A DNA stretch of 64,000 nt from the NCBI RefSeq assembly GCF_003013395.1, contig NZ_PXZM01000023.1:1-64000 (forward strand), given 5' to 3'. The stretch comes from Brevibacillus fortis (GTDB lineage: Bacteria; Bacillota; Bacilli; Brevibacillales; Brevibacillaceae). The notes beneath the pieces were generated by a model that worked only from the letters and a program-made list of their open reading frames with translations, ran no database searches and was not told the DNA's origin. Each line of letters starts with the position of its first letter. Position 1 is the first letter of the stretch. Positions 43,930 to 52,408 of this stretch are shown here, piece by piece. The translations under genes were made by a program, and so were the position numbers.

Positions 43930-44904
43930 ATGGCAGCAATGCTTACGATTGATGATTTGCGAACTTCTTTTATTCAAGCAGGCAAAAAGCTGACCGTGAT
44001 CGAGGGTGTCAGTCTCTCTGTAGAGCCTGGTGAAACTGTCGGTGTGGTCGGTGAATCCGGATGTGGAAAAAGCGTGACCAGCATGTCCATCATGCAGCTC
44101 TTGGGACGGAATGTGGAGATGACCGGGAGTATCCGTTTTCAAGACAAGGAGCTGCTCTCACTTACGGATAAACAAATGCAGAAGATTCGCGGCAATCAGA
44201 TCGCGATGATTTTTCAGGAGCCGATGACTTCGCTCAACCCATTGCATTCGATTGGCAAACAGATCAGCGAGCCCTTGCGTCGGCATCTCGGACTGTCCAA
44301 ACAAGAAGCCAAGCAACGGACGATCGAGCTTTTGAAAGAAGTCGGGATTCCGCGTGCCGATGAAATCATTTCCGACTATCCGCATCAATTGTCAGGTGGA
44401 ATGCGTCAACGTGTGATGATCGCGATGGCGATGTCTTGTGCGCCCAAGCTCTTGATTGCCGACGAACCAACGACGGCTTTGGACGTGACGATTCAGGCGC
44501 AAATATTGGAACTCATGAAAAAAGTCCGTCAAGAGCAAGGCACTTCCATCCTGCTTATCACACATGATCTGGGAGTCGTGGCGGAGATGTGTCATCGCGT
44601 CATCGTCATGTATGCAGGTCAAATTGTAGAGGAAGCCGATGTAGGGCAGCTGTTTGACGAGCCGAAGCATCCGTATACGAGAGGGCTTTTGAAATCGATG
44701 CCTTCTGTCAGTGTCAACCAAGAGCGTTTGGATGCGATTCCGGGCTCGGTGCCGCTTTTGAGCGAAATGCCTGTGGGATGTCGTTTTGCACCGCGCTGCT
44801 CGCAGGTCATGGATATTTGCCGCGAGAAAAATCCAGAGCTTTCGCCTGTCGCAGACAACCAAAAGTGCCGCTGCTGGCTGTATCGCGAGGAGGACGTGCA
44901 ATGA
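43930..44904 (+). CDS. Peptide ABC transporter ATPase (DppD-like)
   Basis: 324 aa. Walker [12 protein letters not shown] (about 38-48), signature [15 protein letters not shown], Walker [18 protein letters not shown]-loop [10 protein letters not shown]. The C-terminal oligopeptide extension holds the Cys-rich segment CRFAPRCSQVMDICREKNPEL that binds an Fe-S cluster in the Dpp/Opp family. Its end overlaps the next gene in ATGA (44901-44904). Confidence 0.95.
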   Translation: MAAMLTIDDLRTSFIQAGKKLTVIEGVSLSVEPGETVGVVGESGCGKSVTSMSIMQLLGRNVEMTGSIRFQDKELLSLTDKQMQKIRGNQIAMIFQEPMTSLNPLHSIGKQISEPLRRHLGLSKQEAKQRTIELLKEVGIPRADEIISDYPHQLSGGMRQRVMIAMAMSCAPKLLIADEPTTALDVTIQAQILELMKKVRQEQGTSILLITHDLGVVAEMCHRVIVMYAGQIVEEADVGQLFDEPKHPYTRGLLKSMPSVSVNQERLDAIPGSVPLLSEMPVGCRFAPRCSQVMDICREKNPELSPVADNQKCRCWLYREEDVQ

Positions 44905-45869
44905 GGCAACCACTGCTGGAAGTCAAATCATTGACCAAGCATTTCACGAGCAAGCAAGGATTCTTCAGCAAGGAGAAAGTCGTCCGTGCCGTCGATGGGG
45001 TCAACCTGACTGTCTATCCGGGCGAAACCGTCAGCATCGTAGGCGAATCGGGCTGTGGGAAGTCCACGACAGGACGCTGCATCCTGCGCTTGATTGAGCC
45101 GACTGATGGCGAAGTGTTTTTTGAAGGACAGGATATCCGTAAGCTCAATGAATCAGAGCTGCGCCGGGCCAGACGCAACATGCAGCTCGTATTCCAGGAC
45201 CCGTTTGCGTCGCTGAACCCGCGAAAAACAATCGGACAGCTTTTGGAGGACCCACTCATCATCCACGGCATAGGCAATTCAGCAGAACGCCGCAAGCAAG
45301 TCGAGGAGATGATCCAGATCGTCGGCCTCTCCAAGCAGCAGCTGGATCGTTTTCCGCATGAGTTTTCCGGTGGTCAGCGCCAGCGGATTGGCATCGCGCG
45401 GGCATTGATTTTGCGCCCGAAGCTGATTGTGGCCGATGAGCCTGTGTCTGCTCTGGACGTGTCGATTCAGGCACAAATTTTGAACCTGATGCAAGATTTG
45501 CAAAAGGAATTCAACCTGACGTATTTGTTTATCTCACATGATTTGAGTGTCGTCCGCCATATTTCTGATCGGGTAGCGGTTATGTACCTGGGAAAAGTGG
45601 TGGAGGTAGCGGATAAACAATCGTTGTACGAGAAACCAACACACCCCTATACACAAGCGCTGTTATCGGCAGTGCCTGTACCGAATCCCCACCTGACTAC
45701 CCAGCGGATCATTTTGGAGGGAGATCTGCCTAGCCCGGCGAATCCGCCGTCTGGCTGCACATTCCATCCGCGTTGCCGCCACTGTATGGACATTTGCAAA
45801 ACGGTTGCTCCTGTGGCTAGCGAGGTATCAGGAGGACATTTTGTCACTTGTCATCTGGATCAGTCATGA
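44901..45869 (+). CDS. Peptide ABC transporter ATPase (DppF-like)
   Basis: 322 aa from ATG 44901 (GGAGG upstream), overlapping the DppD stop by ATGA. Walker [13 protein letters not shown], the Opp/Dpp-typical MQLVFQDPFASLNPRKTIGQLLEDPL Q-loop, signature FSGGQRQRIGIARAL, Walker B LIVADEPVSALDVSIQ, H-loop FISHDLSVVRHIS. C-terminal CTFHPRCRHCMDIC cluster motif. With DppD it completes the importer spanning 39267-45869, into which the serine-hydrolase gene is inserted. Confidence 0.95.
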   Translation: MRQPLLEVKSLTKHFTSKQGFFSKEKVVRAVDGVNLTVYPGETVSIVGESGCGKSTTGRCILRLIEPTDGEVFFEGQDIRKLNESELRRARRNMQLVFQDPFASLNPRKTIGQLLEDPLIIHGIGNSAERRKQVEEMIQIVGLSKQQLDRFPHEFSGGQRQRIGIARALILRPKLIVADEPVSALDVSIQAQILNLMQDLQKEFNLTYLFISHDLSVVRHISDRVAVMYLGKVVEVADKQSLYEKPTHPYTQALLSAVPVPNPHLTTQRIILEGDLPSPANPPSGCTFHPRCRHCMDICKTVAPVASEVSGGHFVTCHLDQS

Positions 45870-45913
45870 AGTGAGCATGGGGCAGTAAGATTGAAAAGGA
45901 GGTTCGATAGAGC

Positions 45914-46822
45914 ATGAATCTGGAGAACTTACAAGCATTGACGACCGAAGGAAAAAACGAGAGCAGCAGTGAGTTGGATCAACTGAGTGCCCGCGGTATC
46001 GTACAAATGATGAATGATGAGGACAAGAAGGTTCCCTATGCAGTAGAGTGCGTCCTCGACCAAGTATCTAATGCGGTAGAGGTGATCACACAGGCATTGG
46101 AAAAGGGTGGAAGACTGTTTTACTTTGGTGCTGGAACGAGTGGACGTTTAGGGATACTGGATGCGTCCGAATGCCCGCCGACCTTTGGTACCCAGCCTGA
46201 GCTCGTTCAGGGTGTGATTGCAGGAGGACCGTCCGCGATGGTACGCGCGGTAGAAGGAGCAGAAGATTCCTTTGAGCTAGGTAAAGAAGATATTCATAAA
46301 TACGGTGTCACCAAAAACGATGTGGTCGTAGGCATTGCTGCCAGTGGCCGGACTCCGTACGTCCTCGGTGTTTTGGCGGAGGCACAGAAGATCGAAGCCA
46401 AGACGATTGCTGTTTCTTGCAACAAGCCGTCTTTCATCAATGAGGGTGCAGATGTAGCCATCAATGTCGTCGTAGGACCTGAAGTATTGACGGGATCGAC
46501 GAGGCTCAAGGCAGGAACAGCCCAAAAGCTGGTGCTGAACATGCTGACGACCGCGACGATGATTCGCTTGGGCAAAGTGTACGGAAATCTGATGGTCAGC
46601 GTGCAGGCGACAAACCTCAAGCTGAAGGAACGAGTAAAGCGGATCATCATGGAAGTGACCGGAGCAAGTTACGAGGAAGCGGAGCAACTGGCTGATCAGG
46701 CAGACGGAGATGCGAAGACAGCCATTATCATGAAGCTGACCGGATCGAGCAGGGAAGAGGCCACTCGTCTGTTGAATGTTACCAATGGAAGAATCAGGGA
46801 AGCCATTGCGCAGGTGGACTAA
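45914..46822 (+). CDS. murQ: N-acetylmuramic acid 6-phosphate etherase
   Basis: 302 aa. MurQ cleaves the lactyl ether of MurNAc-6-P, giving GlcNAc-6-P and D-lactate. The SIS fold is seen in GGRLFYFGAGTSGRLGILDASECPPTFG (about 57-84) with the family's signature, then GGPSAMVRAVEGAEDS containing the catalytic Glu, VVVGIAASGRTPYVLG, and TGSTRLKAGTAQKLVLNMLTT. Strong AGGAGG upstream. Product flow fits the neighbours: AnmK upstream makes its substrate and the GlcD/F oxidase downstream could use its D-lactate. No MurR regulator is present. Confidence 0.97.
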   Translation: MNLENLQALTTEGKNESSSELDQLSARGIVQMMNDEDKKVPYAVECVLDQVSNAVEVITQALEKGGRLFYFGAGTSGRLGILDASECPPTFGTQPELVQGVIAGGPSAMVRAVEGAEDSFELGKEDIHKYGVTKNDVVVGIAASGRTPYVLGVLAEAQKIEAKTIAVSCNKPSFINEGADVAINVVVGPEVLTGSTRLKAGTAQKLVLNMLTTATMIRLGKVYGNLMVSVQATNLKLKERVKRIIMEVTGASYEEAEQLADQADGDAKTAIIMKLTGSSREEATRLLNVTNGRIREAIAQVD

Positions 46823-46849
46823 GTTTTTGGGAAAGGATGGAGAGATTCC

Positions 46850-48265
46850 ATGTTGCTAGAATCCATTCGCGAAGAGCTACGCGCCATCGTCGGAGAGAAA
46901 AACTGTCTCGACAAACAGGAAGCATTAGTCGCCTATTCGTATGACGCGACGCCGATGCAGCAAGCATTGCCGGATGTGGTCGTCCTGCCGAAGAGCACAG
47001 CCGAAGTCCAACAGGTCATGCGAGTTGCTGCACGACACCACATCCCGATTGTGACGCGTGGAGCAGGCTCCAATCTATGCGGCGGAACAATACCAGTCGG
47101 CGGCGGGATTGTGCTCGTGCTTGGCCGGATGAATCAGATTTTAGAGATTGACGAACAAAATTTGACGATAACGGTGCAGCCGGGAGTCCGAACGGTCGAC
47201 ATCCATCAGGCGGTAGAGGCACTCGGTTTGTTTTACCCACCGGATCCAGGCAGCATGGTCATCTCCACGATTGGCGGGAATATTGCGCTTAATTCGGGTG
47301 GACTGCGCGGGTTGAAGTACGGAACGACCAAGGATTATGTGCTGGGTCTCGAAGCTGTGTTGCCGAACGGCGAGGTCATTCGTACCGGGGGCAAGCTGAT
47401 GAAGGATGTGGCGGGCTATGATCTGACCAAGCTCTTGGTCGGTAGCGAGGGGACATTGGCGATCATTACGGAGGCCATTCTCAAGCTGATTCCGAAGCCA
47501 CAGACACAGCGAGTCATGCTGGCGATGTTCGCAGATATGGCACAGGCGGCGAGGTCTGTTTCCGATATTATTGCCAATCGTATTATTCCTGGAACGCTTG
47601 AATTTCTCGATCAGGGCACGATCCGTGTCGTGGAGGATTTCAAACAGATTGGGCTTCCGACAGATGTGGCTGCGATCCTCCTGATCGGACAGGACGGAGA
47701 ACCACAGACGGTCGATCGGGACATGGAGCAGATCGCTGCTATCTGCCAGAAGAATGATGCTGTTCAAATTAAGGTAGCGACGACAGCCGAGGAAGCGGAT
47801 GAGGTGATGACTGCCAGACGCAGTGCGCTCGCTGCGTTGTCAAGGATGCGTCCGACGACCATTCTGGAGGACGCAACAGTGCCTCGCGCCGCGATTGCGC
47901 CGATGGTAGCCGCGATCCAAGAGATTACAGATCGATACGGGCTGCAAATTTGCACATTTGGCCATGCAGGTGACGGCAATTTGCATCCGACCTGCATGAC
48001 AGACGCCCGCAACACGGAAGAGATCGAGCGTGTCGAGCATGCCTTCGAGGAAATTTTCACGGCGGCCATCGATTTGGGCGGTACGATTACGGGAGAGCAT
48101 GGCGTGGGGATCGTCAAAGCACCGTATTTGGAGTGGAAAGTAGGAGCAGCAGGTATGGAGGTCATGAAAGGCATCAAGCATGCATTCGATCCTCACAATC
48201 TCCTGAACCCTGACAAGATGTTTGCCAAACAGTCCCGGAACAGAGTGGTGGTCCAGCGTGCTTAA
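46850..48265 (+). CDS. FAD-linked 2-hydroxyacid oxidase subunit (GlcD-like; probable D-lactate dehydrogenase)
   Basis: 471 aa. FAD_binding_4 domain (about 45-180) with RGAGSNLCGGTIPVGGGIVLVLGRM and the DPGSMVISTIGGNIALNSGGLRGLKYG pyrophosphate loop. C-terminal FAD_oxidase_C (about 215-465) with CTFGHAGDGNLHPT and ITGEHGVGIVKAPY, active-site His residues. It is annotated generically as glycolate oxidase subunit GlcD, but the same family includes D-lactate dehydrogenases. It follows murQ by 27 nt and overlaps the Fe-S subunit gene by 8 nt. D-lactate released by MurQ is the proposed substrate. Confidence 0.88.
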   Translation: MLLESIREELRAIVGEKNCLDKQEALVAYSYDATPMQQALPDVVVLPKSTAEVQQVMRVAARHHIPIVTRGAGSNLCGGTIPVGGGIVLVLGRMNQILEIDEQNLTITVQPGVRTVDIHQAVEALGLFYPPDPGSMVISTIGGNIALNSGGLRGLKYGTTKDYVLGLEAVLPNGEVIRTGGKLMKDVAGYDLTKLLVGSEGTLAIITEAILKLIPKPQTQRVMLAMFADMAQAARSVSDIIANRIIPGTLEFLDQGTIRVVEDFKQIGLPTDVAAILLIGQDGEPQTVDRDMEQIAAICQKNDAVQIKVATTAEEADEVMTARRSALAALSRMRPTTILEDATVPRAAIAPMVAAIQEITDRYGLQICTFGHAGDGNLHPTCMTDARNTEEIERVEHAFEEIFTAAIDLGGTITGEHGVGIVKAPYLEWKVGAAGMEVMKGIKHAFDPHNLLNPDKMFAKQSRNRVVVQRA

Positions 48266-49556
48266 AGAAGCCTTGGTAAATAAACTCGATTACGATGAAC
48301 TGTCCAATTGCATGCGCTGTGGCTTCTGCCAGCCTGCCTGTCCGACCTTTCGGGAAACAGGCTATGAGGCAGCTTCTCCACGAGGTCGCATCGCATTGAT
48401 GAAAGCCGTAGCAGACGGTGTCATGGAGCCGGACAAAGATTTCGTCGATCAAATGAATCTGTGTCTAGGCTGCCGTGCCTGTGAGCCGGTATGCCCAGCA
48501 GGTGTGCCGTACGGTCAGCTGATCGAGCAGACGAGAGAAGCGATCGAAGAGGTGCAGGAGCATCCATGGTGGGTCAAAGCCGTCCGCAAGCTCGCGTTTT
48601 TTCACCTGTTTCCTCATCAGAAGCGCATGTACCAGCTCGGCGGACTCTTGCGCTTCTATCAGCGCTCAGGTGTGCAAAAAGCCATACGCAAGCTAGGAGT
48701 GCTATCCATCCTGCCAAAGCAAATGCGGGAAATGGAGGCGATCATGCCTGAAGCATCTGGAAAAGGTATCGTGGACTTTTTCGGCGGCACGATTATTCCA
48801 GCCGTCGGCGAGCGCAAGTATCGCGTAGGAATGTTTCACGGCTGCATCATGGATGTCCTGTTCAATGAGACGAATCGCAACACTGTTCAGCTTCTGAGTG
48901 AGGCGGGCTGTGAGGTAATCATCGCTCCTGACCAGGTATGCTGCGGTGCTCTCCATGCACATAGCGGTGAGCGTGAACAGGCTCGCAATCTGGCGCGAAA
49001 AAATGTGGCTGCTTTTCACAAGGCTGACGTGGATATCATCGTATCCAACGCAGGTGGTTGCGGGGCGATGCTGCAAGAATACGACCATTTGCTGGCGGAA
49101 GATGCCGAGTGGCAGGAGAAAGCACAGTGGTTCGCCTCACGTGTGAAGGATATTAGCGAGGTGCTTGCACTTCGCGTCGAGCCAAAAGCATGGCAGTCCT
49201 TGCCGCAACGGATCACCTATCAATCCTCCTGTCACCTGCGTAACGGGATGAAGGTGACAAAAGAGCCAGTGAACCTGCTGCAAGCCATTCCGGGAGCCAC
49301 CTACGTACAGCTTCGCGAGGGAGATCGCTGCTGCGGCTCAGCAGGCATTTACAATCTGGTGCAGCCTGAGATGGCCGGAAGCCTTTTGGATGAAAAAATG
49401 GGTCATGTAGCGGCTACCCAAGCAGACATTCTGGTGACCTCGAATCCGGGCTGTCTGTTGCAAATGAAAGCGGGCATTCATCGAGCTGGGCTGGAAGGCA
49501 AGATGGAGGCTGTGCATATCGTGGATTTGCTGGCACGTGTTAGCTCAAAACAATAG
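48258..49556 (+). CDS. Fe-S subunit of the 2-hydroxyacid oxidase (GlcF-like)
   Basis: 432 aa from GTG 48258, overlapping the flavin-subunit gene. Two [4Fe-4S] motifs, C-M-R-C-G-F-C-Q-P-A-C-P and C-L-G-C-R-A-C-E-P-V-C-P, lie in the first 90 residues. Two CCG domains follow (VCCGALHAHSGE, about 235, and RCCGSAGIYN, about 370), with single Cys partners (GCIMD, SSCHLRN, NPGCLLQM). It should pass electrons from the flavin subunit to the quinone pool. No third (GlcE-like) subunit is seen. Confidence 0.9.
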   Translation: MLKEALVNKLDYDELSNCMRCGFCQPACPTFRETGYEAASPRGRIALMKAVADGVMEPDKDFVDQMNLCLGCRACEPVCPAGVPYGQLIEQTREAIEEVQEHPWWVKAVRKLAFFHLFPHQKRMYQLGGLLRFYQRSGVQKAIRKLGVLSILPKQMREMEAIMPEASGKGIVDFFGGTIIPAVGERKYRVGMFHGCIMDVLFNETNRNTVQLLSEAGCEVIIAPDQVCCGALHAHSGEREQARNLARKNVAAFHKADVDIIVSNAGGCGAMLQEYDHLLAEDAEWQEKAQWFASRVKDISEVLALRVEPKAWQSLPQRITYQSSCHLRNGMKVTKEPVNLLQAIPGATYVQLREGDRCCGSAGIYNLVQPEMAGSLLDEKMGHVAATQADILVTSNPGCLLQMKAGIHRAGLEGKMEAVHIVDLLARVSSKQ

Positions 49557-49571
49557 AATCTCTTAAATCGA

Positions 49572-49628
49572 GAAAACGTGTAGGGAATCATTCTGCAAGA
49601 CGGAGTGGTTCTTTGCACGTTTTTTTTA
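49572..49628 (+). terminator. Probable terminator after the salvage run
   Basis: AAAACGTG (49572-49579) pairs with CACGTTTT (about 49616-49623) across a 36-nt loop that may fold further, and a T-run follows. The long loop lowers confidence. Confidence 0.55.
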
Positions 49629-49671
49629 GTAAATAGGAATTGATAAGTTGTAGTTGTGGTACAAAGCTGGT

Positions 49672-49881
49672 GAGAAGAAAAAGCACAGGGCTCGCAGACC
49701 TTGACAGGCCTACCCAGTCGGAACTTCAAAAAGGGGACCACGCTTGTCGAACACTTCTTCCTTGAGAAGCTTCCGCCCGTAGGGTGGCTTTGGCTCGACG
49801 GTCCCCTTTTTGAAGTGGAGACGGTCAGTGAATCCCCCTGCTGGCGTGTCAGAGTCGAAGAGAACTGTGCTTTTTCTTCTC
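49672..49881. repeat. 210-nt nested inverted-repeat element (element 2)
   Basis: Outer arms GAGAAGAAAAAGCACAG (49672-49688) and its perfect 17-bp complement (49865-49881). Inner arms ACTTCAAAAAGGGGACC (49723-49739) and its perfect 17-bp complement (49800-49816). A shorter stem, TGACA (49702-49706) with TGTCA (49847-49851), lies between, and GTCGA/TCGAC (49746-49750/49795-49799) plus a CTTCT/AGAAG hairpin lie inside. No ORF with a ribosome site explains it. The flanks AAGCTGGT on the left and CCTCCACTATG on the right resemble AAGCTCGTA and CCTCACCACCACAGTATG around the element at 123-329, so both may be one repeat family. Confidence 0.65.
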
Positions 49882-50067
49882 CTCCACTATGTTGACTCAA
49901 ACCAAAAGGACCTTGATGGTTTTTCTTATAGAAAAAGGGGATAAAAGGACTATTAACGGAAATTGCATGTAAGAATGGCCGAATGTATGATAATAGAAAG
50001 AATTTTTAAAAAATTTAATTAAATATATGATGGCAGTAAAAATTCGGAGAGGAAGTGGTAGGGAGCG
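49882..50067 (+). other. AT-rich leader before the regulator gene
   Basis: This stretch is markedly AT-rich from about 49985 to 50045 and probably holds the promoter of the regulator gene, but no clear -35/-10 pair can be assigned. A GGAGAGGAAG ribosome-site region lies near 50046-50055. Confidence 0.4.
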
Positions 50068-51384
50068 ATGGAAATCAAAGTCGCAGTTATAGGTCCTTAC
50101 GATTTGCTTGATGAGGTTTTGTGTATGGCAGCAACATTTCCAGCCTTAACGTTGCGCCCCCTCGGCTACAAAAATGTACAGGATGTCAAACAACTCGTGC
50201 TTTCCTGCAAGGAAGAGGTTGACGTTTATTTATTTGCCGGTCCTATTCCATACCAAATTGCCCGGGAGCATATTGATGCTCCAAAACCGATGGTGTACCT
50301 GCCTTACAATGGCACGAGTCTCTATCGCGTATTCTTTCAGTTGTTGCGAGAGAGCGGGACTTTATTGAAAGAGAGCCGTTTGCGCTTTAGTATCGATGTT
50401 TTGTCTTTACAAGAGGTTGAGCAAAGATTGGATGAGCTGTCTATACTTGTAGATCGCATGTATACGATGGAATATCGATTAGACCAGAGCGCAGACGATA
50501 TCCTTTCGTTTCATTACGACTTATGGACAAGTAAAAAGGTAGACGCGATTTTTACATGCGTAGCATCTGTTTATTGGGAGCTTCGAAGATTAGGAATCCC
50601 CTGTTATCGTGTTACTCCCACCAAGTCTACGATCCAAGATGGCTTGTATCGGGCACAGATCGAAGGAAAAAACCTTCAGTTAAACGATACCCAAATCGCA
50701 ATCGGTATCATTAATATCGAGAACATCGTGAAAAAATGGCATTCATCCGAATATGAGCTCCAGCGAAAGAAAATAGCGATCCAGGAGATATTGATTGATT
50801 ATGGGGAAGAAATCCAAGCCTTGATGAACTGGCCGGATCGTAATGAGGTCATCTTCGTTACGACTCGGGGTGTTATCGAACGGACGACAAGCATGTTTAC
50901 TCGCTTCCCCCTCCTAGAGAGAATCGTAAACCGTTTAAACATTTCTGCCAGTATCGGAATTGGGTTGGGCCGAACCGCGAACGAGGCGCAAAGCAAAGCC
51001 GGGGAAGCGCTCTCCAAAGCCAAATCCGGCGGAGGAGGAAGCTGTTTCATCGCTATGCACGATGGCAATGTTGTCGGGCCGCTGGGTGAAGAATTTCAGT
51101 TAGCGTACTCCCTCCGAAGCAACAATCCAGAGCGTTTGGATGCCGCCCGAAAATCAGGATTGAGCGTCGGGACGATCAACAAACTGATCTCCTTTTGCCA
51201 AAACTACGGCAGCTCACAAATAACCGCAGCTGACCTCGCTAGTCGATTTGGCGTTTCATTGCGCAGTGCCAGACGGATTTTAAGCAAATTAGAGCAGAGT
51301 CAATTGGCAATGGTCGTCGGTGAAGAGCAGCCGATCTGTAAAGGAAGGCCCCGTCAGGTCTATGATCTGAAACTGCATATATGA
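50068..51384 (+). CDS. Three-part regulator: binding-like domain, cyclase/GTP-cyclohydrolase-III-like domain, winged helix
   Basis: 438 aa. Residues 1-180 resemble a PrpR-N/periplasmic-binding-like sensor (IKVAVIGPYDLLDEVLCMA, VDVYLFAGPIPYQIAREH). Residues about 255-355 have the GGDEF/cyclase-like fold of GTP cyclohydrolase III: a strand NEVIFVTTRGVIER, then LNISASIGIGLGRTANEAQSKAGEALSKAKSGG and a FIAMHDGN strand. The C-terminus (about 375-435) is a winged helix, SQITAADLASRFGVSLRSARRILSKLEQSQLA. It probably regulates the transporter/D-aminoacylase genes directly downstream. Whether the middle domain binds GTP or another ligand is unknown; the family name is not certain. Confidence 0.65.
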   Translation: MEIKVAVIGPYDLLDEVLCMAATFPALTLRPLGYKNVQDVKQLVLSCKEEVDVYLFAGPIPYQIAREHIDAPKPMVYLPYNGTSLYRVFFQLLRESGTLLKESRLRFSIDVLSLQEVEQRLDELSILVDRMYTMEYRLDQSADDILSFHYDLWTSKKVDAIFTCVASVYWELRRLGIPCYRVTPTKSTIQDGLYRAQIEGKNLQLNDTQIAIGIINIENIVKKWHSSEYELQRKKIAIQEILIDYGEEIQALMNWPDRNEVIFVTTRGVIERTTSMFTRFPLLERIVNRLNISASIGIGLGRTANEAQSKAGEALSKAKSGGGGSCFIAMHDGNVVGPLGEEFQLAYSLRSNNPERLDAARKSGLSVGTINKLISFCQNYGSSQITAADLASRFGVSLRSARRILSKLEQSQLAMVVGEEQPICKGRPRQVYDLKLHI

Positions 51385-51444
51385 ATGCTGAGTTTTACAC
51401 GTTCATGGTTTTTAATCGATGACAATTGAGGGGGAAAGACGAAA

Positions 51445-52395
51445 ATGGGAGGTTATTTGCTTAAGCGTGTCGTGTCCTTATTACCTGTCCTTCTGGTTGT
51501 AGCGGTTGTTGATTTTATTATCATTCATCTTACCCCTGGTGACCCTGCTTCTGTCATTCTGGGGGCACAAGCTACGGAAGAAGAATTAGCAAAATTACGC
51601 GAGCAGCTAGGTTTAAATCTTCCCATCTATATCCGCTTTTTCGAATGGATAGGGGGCTTGCTGCAAGGGGATTTAGGCTGGTCGATTTTTATGGATAAGC
51701 CTGTGACAGAAGCGATATGGGAGCATTTAGGGCCTACCCTTTCATTAACGATTATGGCTGAGATCATTGCGATTCTGTTTGCGATCCCCTTGGGAGTGAT
51801 GGCTGCCAATCGTCGAGGCACTTGGATGGATCAAACGTTTATGACATTTGCTTTGCTCGGAATCTCGCTTCCTAGCTTTTGGATCGGATTGAATCTGATC
51901 TTGCTTTTCGCCGTCCAACTGAATTGGCTGCCTGCAGCAGGCTATCAACCGATATCCAATGGACTCCTGAATCATTTCAAATACTTGATCATGCCCGCGA
52001 TATCACTTGGCATTATGCAAGGGGCTTTAATTGCGCGAATGACGAGATCTTCCATGCTGGAAGTGTTAAACGAAAATTACATTCGAACGGCAGAAGCAAA
52101 AGGCTTGAAGATGTGGCTTGTCACCTATAAGCATGCGCTACGTAATGCCTTCATCCCCATCCTCACGGTAATTGGACTGTCGTTTGCAACACTGATCGGA
52201 GGAGCAGTCGTGACTGAAACCGTCTTTAACATACCAGGGATCGGAAAGCTCATTGTCAATTCCGTTTTAAGACGGGATTACGAGGTGATCCAAGGTACCG
52301 TGCTCATGATTGCGGCAGCGTATGTTCTCATCAATCTCATCGTTGATTTGCTTTATGCGTATATCGATCCACGTGTGCGATACGACAAGAGCTAA
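51445..52395 (+). CDS. Peptide ABC transporter permease (DppB-like), second importer
   Basis: 316 aa with six membrane helices and the DppB/OppB start GGYLLKRVVSLLPVLLVVAVVDFIIIHLTPGDPASVILG. The EAA loop is YIRTAEAKGLKMWLVTYKHALRNAF (about 212-237), and the C-terminal helix ends LLYAYIDPRVRYDKS. It is a clear paralog of the permease at 40875 but diverged. AGGGGG precedes ATG 51445. Confidence 0.95.
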   Translation: MGGYLLKRVVSLLPVLLVVAVVDFIIIHLTPGDPASVILGAQATEEELAKLREQLGLNLPIYIRFFEWIGGLLQGDLGWSIFMDKPVTEAIWEHLGPTLSLTIMAEIIAILFAIPLGVMAANRRGTWMDQTFMTFALLGISLPSFWIGLNLILLFAVQLNWLPAAGYQPISNGLLNHFKYLIMPAISLGIMQGALIARMTRSSMLEVLNENYIRTAEAKGLKMWLVTYKHALRNAFIPILTVIGLSFATLIGGAVVTETVFNIPGIGKLIVNSVLRRDYEVIQGTVLMIAAAYVLINLIVDLLYAYIDPRVRYDKS

Positions 52396-52408
52396 GGGGG
52401 ATGGATGA

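Noticed and set aside
49701-49895. Open frames on both strands within element 2
   Set aside because: They arise from the inverted repeats, lack ribosome sites and read as mirror images.
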